From NCBI GenBank assembly GCA_030587435.1, contig JAUQZC010000138.1, forward strand, positions 1 to 13,208: a stretch of DNA of 13,208 nucleotides. The letters are read 5' to 3'. The translations under genes and the position numbers were made by a program. Position 1 is the first letter of the stretch. Each line of letters starts with the position of its first letter. This stretch comes from Candidatus Baldrarchaeota archaeon (lineage in GTDB: Archaea > Asgardarchaeota > Baldrarchaeia > Baldrarchaeales > DXJG01). This document shows positions 8,529 through 13,208 of the stretch, one piece after another. The notes below the pieces were generated by a model. It searched no databases and had not been told where the DNA came from. It saw only the letters and a program-made list of their open reading frames with translations.

Positions 8529-10151
8529 TTAGCAAGCAATAAGTAAGGCAATAGTTACTAACCAAACGACAAACAAGGCCGAAAAACGTTTATCTTTAAT
8601 TAACAATGCTGGAAGAGGTACATACATAAAATACCATGGCTGAAAGTACGGCAAAGAAACAAACGGAAGTAACAGATAAGAAATAAAGGCGGAGAAAGTC
8701 CGGTTTCTCTTGAAACTGAAAAATACACATAAAAAAGAGAATATAAGTACTACTGATAACGCGAATAAATGGTAGACCCATGAGACGTTCACTGGTAGCC
8801 TAAAAAGATAAAGTGGATTCATAATTAAATTCTCCCTTACATTCAAAATGTAAGGTAGGCTCTCAATTAAAGAAACAGACGAAACAGCAATAAACAGAAA
8901 AGCGGCGGTAATTTTAGCATTCCTCAAAATAGAGAGCAAATCCTTTTTCGTGAAAATATTAAGAAAGTTAATGAGAAATAAGGGAAGGAGAAATATTGCA
9001 ACTTGATACTTAAACAAAAAACCTATGGACAAAAAGAGAAAGGATGCTTCATAACGTTTCTTGATCAAGTTTGACAGGGCTAAAATGGAAAAGAGGACAG
9101 GGATCGAATCAAACATTCCGTTCAAAGAATATAACACAACAATGTAATAAAAGAAGGAAAAAACAGCTATTTTGGTTATTTTATGCATATAACCATTTTC
9201 CAGCAACATCTTACCAAAAAGATATATACAAACATGGCCAAAAAACACAAAAGTCGCTATTTCTAGTTTAAATATAAGTTCCGATGGAACCCCGAATTGC
9301 AACGGAATCCCGAATGGAAGGAATAACGCTATGCTGCCTAAAGGATATAAATGAGGCATCTTCGCCCATGTAATAAATTTGAAAAATGAATCATCATTGT
9401 TTGCCAACGAACCTAGCGGAACGCTAAAAACCGAAAAATGATACTTCAGAAAAAGGAAAGCTGTATAGGAATGTCTTATATGATCTGTATACCAGTTTTC
9501 CAAACCTAAACTTGAAAAAGAAGGAAGAGTAATAATTAAGCTCCAAAAAAGAAACGACGATATTGTTGCTGCAAGAAGAAATTTGGCCATGTGGGGTTTT
9601 CTGGAAAATGCAACTTCCGTTAAAAGTGATTCGTCATGCCTTAACCATAAGGTCTGTATAACGAAACCTAATCCTCCGATTAACAGTAGATTTTTACCTA
9701 TCCAAGAAATATGCCAGTAGGGATATTCTAAATAAGGCTCTTCAGCAGTTGCATTCAAGTAAATTTCTAGATAATTAGTGCTATTATTAATTAAAACTAA
9801 TTCGTAATAATTGTTGTTTGTCCTAAAACTAGATTCAGGAGCTATGGAGCTAATGTTACTAATTATCAAGCCATTATAAATTATAACTTCATAAATAACG
9901 GGTTTTCCAGTTTTTTCATAAACTCTAATTGAAATATTACAATTTTTTTCAAAAAATCCTAAACAGTATCTTCTCTGTTCCTTAGGACTCATCTTTATCT
10001 GCTCATTTATTATTATTCTTTGAATACATGTGTGACCTCTGCGAACAGGGATTGAACTAAATACAGAAATTGCTATACCTAAAATGAAAAGTATTCCAAA
10101 GAATAGGGTTAATATCTGTGATATTTTGAGGTTTTTTAGCGACAGGAGCAT
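8529..10151 (-). CDS. GT-C-like multispanning membrane protein with outer N-terminal domain
   Basis: The 540-residue membrane protein starts with one TM helix (12-32), then a ~110-residue loop (35-145), then about 9-10 further TM segments. The loop holds three cysteines (42, 63, 71) and five N-X-S/T sequons (N72, N99, N122, N123, N133), so it likely faces outside. The membrane core shows WYTDHIRHSYTAF (220-232), an acidic/basic loop as in polyprenyl-phosphate-mannose-using GT-C enzymes, followed by PHLYPLGS (266-273). GMFDSIPVLFSILAL (345-359) and IGFLFKYQ (376-383) resemble PIG-M/GT87-like mannosyltransferases. A role as a glycan-extending transferase is inference. Start: ATG at 10151 with GAGGTGA directly upstream (10153-10159). 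It lies 68 nt downstream of the DPM synthase-like gene on the same strand, which could supply its donor lipid. Confidence 0.72.
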   Translation of the reverse strand: MLLSLKNLKISQILTLFFGILFILGIAISVFSSIPVRRGHTCIQRIIINEQIKMSPKEQRRYCLGFFEKNCNISIRVYEKTGKPVIYEVIIYNGLIISNISSIAPESSFRTNNNYYELVLINNSTNYLEIYLNATAEEPYLEYPYWHISWIGKNLLLIGGLGFVIQTLWLRHDESLLTEVAFSRKPHMAKFLLAATISSFLFWSLIITLPSFSSLGLENWYTDHIRHSYTAFLFLKYHFSVFSVPLGSLANNDDSFFKFITWAKMPHLYPLGSIALFLPFGIPLQFGVPSELIFKLEIATFVFFGHVCIYLFGKMLLENGYMHKITKIAVFSFFYYIVVLYSLNGMFDSIPVLFSILALSNLIKKRYEASFLFLSIGFLFKYQVAIFLLPLFLINFLNIFTKKDLLSILRNAKITAAFLFIAVSSVSLIESLPYILNVRENLIMNPLYLFRLPVNVSWVYHLFALSVVLIFSFLCVFFSFKRNRTFSAFISYLLLPFVSLPYFQPWYFMYVPLPALLIKDKRFSALFVVWLVTIALLIAC

Positions 10152-10183
10152 GTCACCTCTTTACTAGTACACCTTCGTTCCCT

Positions 10184-10193
10184 TCATATATCT
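10184..10193 (-). promoter_or_regulatory. Possible TATA element upstream of the GT-C-like gene
   Basis: AGATATATG on the reverse strand would place initiation near 10162. That leaves only a ~10-nt leader that still includes the GAGGTGA site. The alternative is simple read-through from the DPM synthase-like gene, so this is weak. Confidence 0.25.
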
Positions 10194-10219
10194 TTCATCG
10201 GGAGACTAAAAATAGACGC

Positions 10220-11143
10220 TTACAGAAATAATTTAGATTGTCTTCTTAGGCGGTCGACATGACAAAGAATATCCGAGCCTCTATACATAAGTTTGCTCTC
10301 ATAGCCTATATTAATAAGCTTATAAACCGGAATAGCTAGGTAGTCTTCGATGTTTGCTCTTAATATGTAAAGTATGAACTGGCGGATTTCACTTAATGTA
10401 AGTTTTGAACGTCCGAATTTTCGATCTATAAAAGTTATTGGAACTTCTGTCAAGTAGAACTTTGCCTTTATAGCTTGTCTTATTGTTTCAATTTGAATCT
10501 CATATGTTTGACTGTGAAGTTTTCCTATAACCTTGCAGAGAAATTTTATTGAGTAACATCTAAATCCAGTTGTACAATCGTTTATTTTTGCACCAATAAC
10601 TGTCGACGCAAATTTATTTGCTATCTTGCTGATTAGAATGCGTATTGGGCTCCACTTTTTAACTTTTCCGCCCAAGCAGTAGCGGCTTCCAAGCACCACG
10701 TCGTATCCTCTTTTCGCTATCGAAACTAGACGTGGAATATCGTTGGGATCATGTGAGAAGTCTGCATCCATAGTGATTATGTATTTCGGTTTATTCCTTA
10801 GTGAGAGTATTATTTTGAAAGCATCTGTAATCGCTGTTCCTAATCCCATTTTACTAGGTCTCACCACCAAAAGAATATTGGAATATTTTCTTTGCAAGTT
10901 TTCCACTATTTTAGCGGTTCCGTCGGGGCTTAAATCATCTATGACCAGAATTAATGGGTCTATCTTAAGATTTTCAATTTGTTCAATTAGCTTTTTTATG
11001 TTTCCAGCTTCGCAATACGTTGGTAGAATTATTGCAATCTCATGTTTTTTCTTAATTTTTCCTTTAATTTTATAGTGAGTGAAGTTGCTTCTGAAGTTTT
11101 CAGGCACATATGGTAGTTGTGGCGAAGTCAGCCCCAATTTCAT
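10220..11143 (-). CDS. Dolichol/polyprenol-phosphate mannose synthase-like GT2
   Basis: The product is a soluble GT-A enzyme of 307 residues from the ATG at 11143; a GTG at 11152 would add three. Nearly the whole DPM1 motif set is visible: IILPTYCEAGNI (38-49), VIDDLSPDGT (67-76), GLGTAITDAF (100-109), MDADFSHDP (125-133, with the DAD metal site), GSRYCLGG (152-159), DCTTGFRCY (189-197) and VPITFIDRKFGRSKL (234-248). It would transfer mannose (or another hexose) from GDP-sugar to polyprenyl phosphate at the inner membrane face, giving the donor for the GT-C enzymes nearby. No C-terminal TM segments are attached, so it is like the short, DPM1-only catalytic form. The N-terminal ~35 residues are extra and basic. 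No Shine-Dalgarno is seen; a TTAAATTATA box near 11173 predicts an almost leaderless transcript. Confidence 0.9.
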   Translation of the reverse strand: MKLGLTSPQLPYVPENFRSNFTHYKIKGKIKKKHEIAIILPTYCEAGNIKKLIEQIENLKIDPLILVIDDLSPDGTAKIVENLQRKYSNILLVVRPSKMGLGTAITDAFKIILSLRNKPKYIITMDADFSHDPNDIPRLVSIAKRGYDVVLGSRYCLGGKVKKWSPIRILISKIANKFASTVIGAKINDCTTGFRCYSIKFLCKVIGKLHSQTYEIQIETIRQAIKAKFYLTEVPITFIDRKFGRSKLTLSEIRQFILYILRANIEDYLAIPVYKLINIGYESKLMYRGSDILCHVDRLRRQSKLFL

Positions 11144-11167
11144 TCTAGACACTTAACTTATATATTG

Positions 11168-11178
11168 TATAATTTAAG
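11168..11178 (-). promoter_or_regulatory. Putative promoter of the DPM synthase-like gene (leaderless)
   Basis: The reverse-strand element CTTAAATTATA is centred ~26 nt before 11147. That position is 4 nt from the ATG at 11143, and no ribosome site is present. The spacing suggests leaderless translation. A second AT element, TATATAAG (11158-11165), lies too close to the start to serve as the TATA box for this gene. Confidence 0.35.
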
Positions 11179-11224
11179 ATTAGTACTCTCATTGTCGATA
11201 TGTCTTATATAACCTTTCTCATGG

Positions 11225-12148
11225 TTAAGCCATTTTCTTTACTTCTTTTTCTCTTCTTATTTTCTTCCGGTAGTATGATAATGGATGATGTACCCTTTTA
11301 CATAATTCATCTGGGTTTTGGCATACTCCGTGGGTTTTTAGGGTTTCGCATTTTGGTGGAGTGTAGCGGGTTCTTGAGCCTCTTTCGCCAGCTATGTGTT
11401 CTACTTGGTAGCGGGTTAGCCTTTCGTTGAAGTCGGATAGGTTTCTGAATAGGTCTACTATTGATTCTGTCGGCATTCCTATGTTGACAAGAAAGGATGT
11501 TAAAGTGAAGCGGCCAATATGGGATAGGTGGCGTCCTGAAGACAACATGTTGTATAGGGCTTTAATACATGGTGGAAAAGCTTCTATAACTATCTCTTTT
11601 GGGATTTCTTCGAGTTTTATTTTTTCTCTTCTTGAGAATGTTAAATTTTTTATGGCTTCTATTTTTCTGGTGATGTTTTCTGGGAGCTCTGGCAGTTCTT
11701 TTGTTTCTGTTTTGCTTTCTATGTGCCGTTTCACCTCTTCTGATAGAAGTCTTGCCACTTCATTTTGGGTGAGGTATACGTTTCCATTCTCAACCAGCCT
11801 ATTTACTAGCTTCCATTTTTTCTCGCGGAGGTTTTCAGTGTTTTTTAGGTAGTTTGTGAAGTGAATTTTAAACTGGTACGGCTGGCTGGCCATTTCTGCT
11901 TGTTTTATTTTCCACCCAAAATTTTCAGCTATTTTCATTAGTTTTTCTTTTGGCTCTCTTTTTAATAAGTCGTAGACTCTTTTCGCTTCGGCGAGCGCGT
12001 ATCTCCTTTTTATTAGTGGGTCTTTGGTTGCCGCCGCCATTAAAACCGCAATTGGGAATGATAGTATTTCGATGTCTTCCTTTCTGGATTGGCTGGTTAT
12101 TGTCGCAAAAAGTATGGCTTCCTGAAGTCGACTTTCGGGTCTTTCCAC
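11225..12148 (-). CDS. priL: DNA primase large subunit PriL, 5'-truncated inverted copy
   Basis: From an in-frame GTG at 12148 this copy encodes 307 residues of the archaeal/eukaryotic primase large subunit. PriL binds the catalytic subunit PriS and carries an Fe-S domain needed for primer initiation. The helical N-terminal part is followed by the C-terminal domain with four candidate cluster cysteines: C194 (FPPC), C266 (PPKC), C276 (HGVC) and C283 (ELC). Compared with the + strand copy at 12455 it lacks the first 38 residues from any usable start. Homologous codons continue upstream to 12214, but a GAA-to-TAA change (12217-12215) stops the frame at the codon matching Glu16. The GTG has no ribosome site. 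The body remains open and conserved, so it could be a recent pseudogene, a reinitiating short form, or one strain's allele in a chimeric assembly. Confidence 0.85.
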   Translation of the reverse strand: MERPESRLQEAILFATITSQSRKEDIEILSFPIAVLMAAATKDPLIKRRYALAEAKRVYDLLKREPKEKLMKIAENFGWKIKQAEMASQPYQFKIHFTNYLKNTENLREKKWKLVNRLVENGNVYLTQNEVARLLSEEVKRHIESKTETKELPELPENITRKIEAIKNLTFSRREKIKLEEIPKEIVIEAFPPCIKALYNMLSSGRHLSHIGRFTLTSFLVNIGMPTESIVDLFRNLSDFNERLTRYQVEHIAGERGSRTRYTPPKCETLKTHGVCQNPDELCKRVHHPLSYYRKKIRREKEVKKMA

Positions 12149-12214
12149 TATGGGGGTTTGCGGTTTTGATAAGGCTTTTGGGTCTATTCCTATTTTTTTT
12201 ATATTTTCGGCGGC
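11509..12214 (-). repeat. Inverted-repeat arm 1 (priL, - strand copy)
   Basis: This arm mirrors 12503-13208; paired coordinates sum to 24717. Read by eye, the codon-aligned arms have no indels, about 28 differences over the 622 nt distal to the centre and 11 over the 84 nt nearest it. The arm is cut only by the right window edge of its partner, so the full repeat is probably longer. Confidence 0.93.
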
Positions 12215-12440
12215 TTATTTAAAGAAAGGAGGAGATGCACTGCTAGATATCGAAGTTTCCGAACCCTCAAAGGCAACTTATAGCCTAAGCTACCTATCTG
12301 AAATAGTAAAGTCAGCCTCAACAACATCCGATATTGCAACCCTAGAATTCTCAACGGACATGCCAATAAAACTGGATTTCCAGCAGCCAAGAGAAGGAAA
12401 ACTCGTATACTACTTAGCTCCAAGAATAGAAGTTGAATAG
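12150..12440 (+). pseudogene. pcn: PCNA sliding clamp, C-terminal fragment fused to antisense priL
   Basis: From about 12216 to the TAG at 12438-12440 the + strand encodes the last ~75 residues of an archaeal PCNA. Recognisable pieces are GGDALLDIEV, SLSYLSEIVKSAS, LEFSTDMPIKLDF and the conserved tail YYLAPRIE. PCNA is the ring clamp for replicative polymerases and other PIP-box proteins, normally ~245-250 residues. Everything upstream of this tail is missing: the frame continues leftward into sequence that is the reverse complement of priL, where an ATG at 12150 gives a 96-residue chimeric ORF without a ribosome site. The tail alone cannot form a clamp. The downstream priL starts 14 nt after its stop, so this is the remains of a PCNA-PriL operon. 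A full pcn must exist elsewhere if the structure is real. Confidence 0.85.
12218..12232. other. Rearrangement junction with 9-nt microhomology
   Basis: Left of this point the sequence is reverse-complement priL and right of it is sense PCNA. AAGAAAGGA (12222-12230) fits both parents: it encodes the Lys-Lys-Gly of the PCNA fragment, and it is also the complement of the codons for Pro12-Phe13-Leu14 in the + strand priL (12489-12497). Such shared short sequence is typical of fold-back template switching. Confidence 0.6.
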
Positions 12441-12454
12441 TCTAGGCATCGAAA

Positions 12455-13208
12455 TTGGTCTTTACAAAAAATGACCTAGCAAAATATCCTTTCTTGAAAG
12501 AAGCAGCCGAATATGTAAAAGAAATAGGAATAGACCTAAAAGACTTATCAGAACCACAAAACCCCATAGTGGAAAGAGCCGAAAGCCGACTTCAGGAAGC
12601 CATACTTTTCGCGACAATAACCAGCCGGTCCAGAAAGGAAGATATCGAAATACTATCATTCCCAATTGCGGTTTTAATGGCGGCGGCAGCCAAAGACCCA
12701 CTAATAAAAAGGAGATACGCACTCGCCGAAGCGAAAAGAGTCTACGACTTACTAAAAAGAGAGCCAAAAGAAAAACTAATGAAAATAGCCGAAAATTTCG
12801 GGTGGAAAATAAAACAAGCAGAAAAAGCCAGCCAGCCGTACCAATTTAAAATTCACTTCACAAACTACCTAAAAAACACTGAAAGCCTCCGCGAGAAAAA
12901 ATGGAAGCTAGTAAATAGGCTAGTTGAGAATGGAAACGTATACCTCACCCAAAATGAAGTGGCAAGACTCCTATCAGAAGAGGTGAAACGGCACATAGAA
13001 AGCAAAACAGAAACAAAAGAACTGCCGGAGCTCCCAGAAAACATCACCAGAAAAATAGAAACCATAAAAAATTTAACATTCTCAAGAAGAGAGAAAATAA
13101 AGCTCGAAGAAATCCCAAAAGAGGTGGTTATAGAGGCTTTTCCGCCATGTATTAAAGCCCTATATGATATGCTGTCTTCAGGACGTCACCTATCCCATAT
13201 TGGCCGCT
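12455..13208 (+). CDS. priL: DNA primase large subunit PriL, partial (runs off the window)
   Basis: The frame is open from a TTG at 12455 to the right edge (251 codons). The first residues read MVFTKNDLAKYPFLKEAAEYV, and the same frame has a TAG at 12443, so TTG is the only reasonable initiator unless a later codon is used. PriL is the non-catalytic primase subunit that partners PriS and carries an Fe-S cluster. The first cluster cysteine is present (C232 in FPPC) and the other three should lie beyond the edge. If it matches the - strand copy it should end at ~345 residues. The gene follows the PCNA tail with a 14-nt gap, an operon order linking clamp and primase. No strong ribosome site is visible, only a weak TAGGC, so coupling to PCNA translation is likely. 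This is the better candidate for the functional copy. Confidence 0.88.
   Translation, partial: MVFTKNDLAKYPFLKEAAEYVKEIGIDLKDLSEPQNPIVERAESRLQEAILFATITSRSRKEDIEILSFPIAVLMAAAAKDPLIKRRYALAEAKRVYDLLKREPKEKLMKIAENFGWKIKQAEKASQPYQFKIHFTNYLKNTESLREKKWKLVNRLVENGNVYLTQNEVARLLSEEVKRHIESKTETKELPELPENITRKIETIKNLTFSRREKIKLEEIPKEVVIEAFPPCIKALYDMLSSGRHLSHIGR
12503..13208 (+). repeat. Inverted-repeat arm 2 (priL, + strand copy)
   Basis: This arm is the mirror partner of 11509-12214, separated from it by a 288-nt centre that holds the PCNA tail and the priL start. The window ends inside the repeat. Confidence 0.93.

Noticed and set aside
11427..11852. Open + strand frame of 141 residues
   Set aside because: It is the antisense shadow of the - strand priL copy; codon positions and conservation support the primase frame.
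12462..12767. Open - strand frame opposite the + strand priL
   Set aside because: It is the antisense of priL and mirrors another shadow frame in the opposite arm, so it arises from the inverted repeat, not from a gene.
11225..13208. A transposon or IS element carrying priL
   Set aside because: There is no transposase, terminal inverted repeat or target duplication; the repeat boundary falls inside coding sequence at a microhomology.
11509..13208. A pure in-vitro amplification fold-back artefact
   Set aside because: An exact copy would be expected, but the arms differ at about 39 sites over 706 nt. A strain-mixture assembly artefact is still possible.
1..13208. CRISPR array, tRNA or rRNA genes
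   Set aside because: No regularly spaced direct repeats, cloverleaf-like sequence or conserved rRNA segments were recognised.

Overview
The window looks archaeal. It carries a TIP49/RuvB-like AAA+ ATPase, the tail of a PCNA sliding clamp, two copies of the large primase subunit PriL with its Fe-S cysteines, an archaeosortase with a Cys-Arg-His triad, and dolichol-phosphate-mannose-type glycosylation enzymes. Shine-Dalgarno sites of the GAGGTGA/GGAG type sit next to AT-rich, BoxA/TATA-like promoters. The TIP49 + PCNA-PriL set and the moderately AT-rich coding suggest a TACK-lineage archaeon, perhaps Bathyarchaeia. That assignment is inference, because no rRNA is present.

Layout. 1-1219 (-): TIP49 helicase, running off the left edge. 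1437-2624 (-): archaeosortase. 2794-5370 (+): a large GT-C glycosyltransferase, divergent from the archaeosortase across a short promoter region. 5446-8241 (-): a tight three-gene operon read as sugar-nucleotide epimerase, GT2 glycosyltransferase, then AglD/LPG-synthase-TM-type membrane protein, with 5 and 10 nt gaps. 8529-10151 (-): a second GT-C-like membrane protein with a glycosylatable outer loop. 10220-11143 (-): a dolichol-phosphate mannose synthase-like GT2. 11225-13208: a replication-gene region holding a large inverted duplication.

The middle 10 kb is best read as a cell-surface glycosylation and protein-anchoring island. The GT2 enzymes load sugars onto polyprenyl phosphate, the GT-C proteins transfer them outside the membrane, the flippase-like protein belongs to a family linked to lipid-linked sugar handling, and the archaeosortase would process and anchor surface proteins. 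No sortase substrate is visible in the window.

The right end is the most unusual part. A normal PCNA-PriL gene order is visible on the + strand (12216-13208), but only the last ~75 residues of PCNA are there. The rest has been replaced by an inverted, 5'-truncated second copy of priL on the - strand (11225-12214). The two priL arms mirror each other around position ~12358, differ by about 4-5% over 622 nt, and differ by about 13% in the 84 nt nearest the junction. The junction falls at a 9-nt microhomology. This is either a real fold-back rearrangement that broke PCNA or a chimeric assembly of strain variants. Reads spanning the junction would decide.
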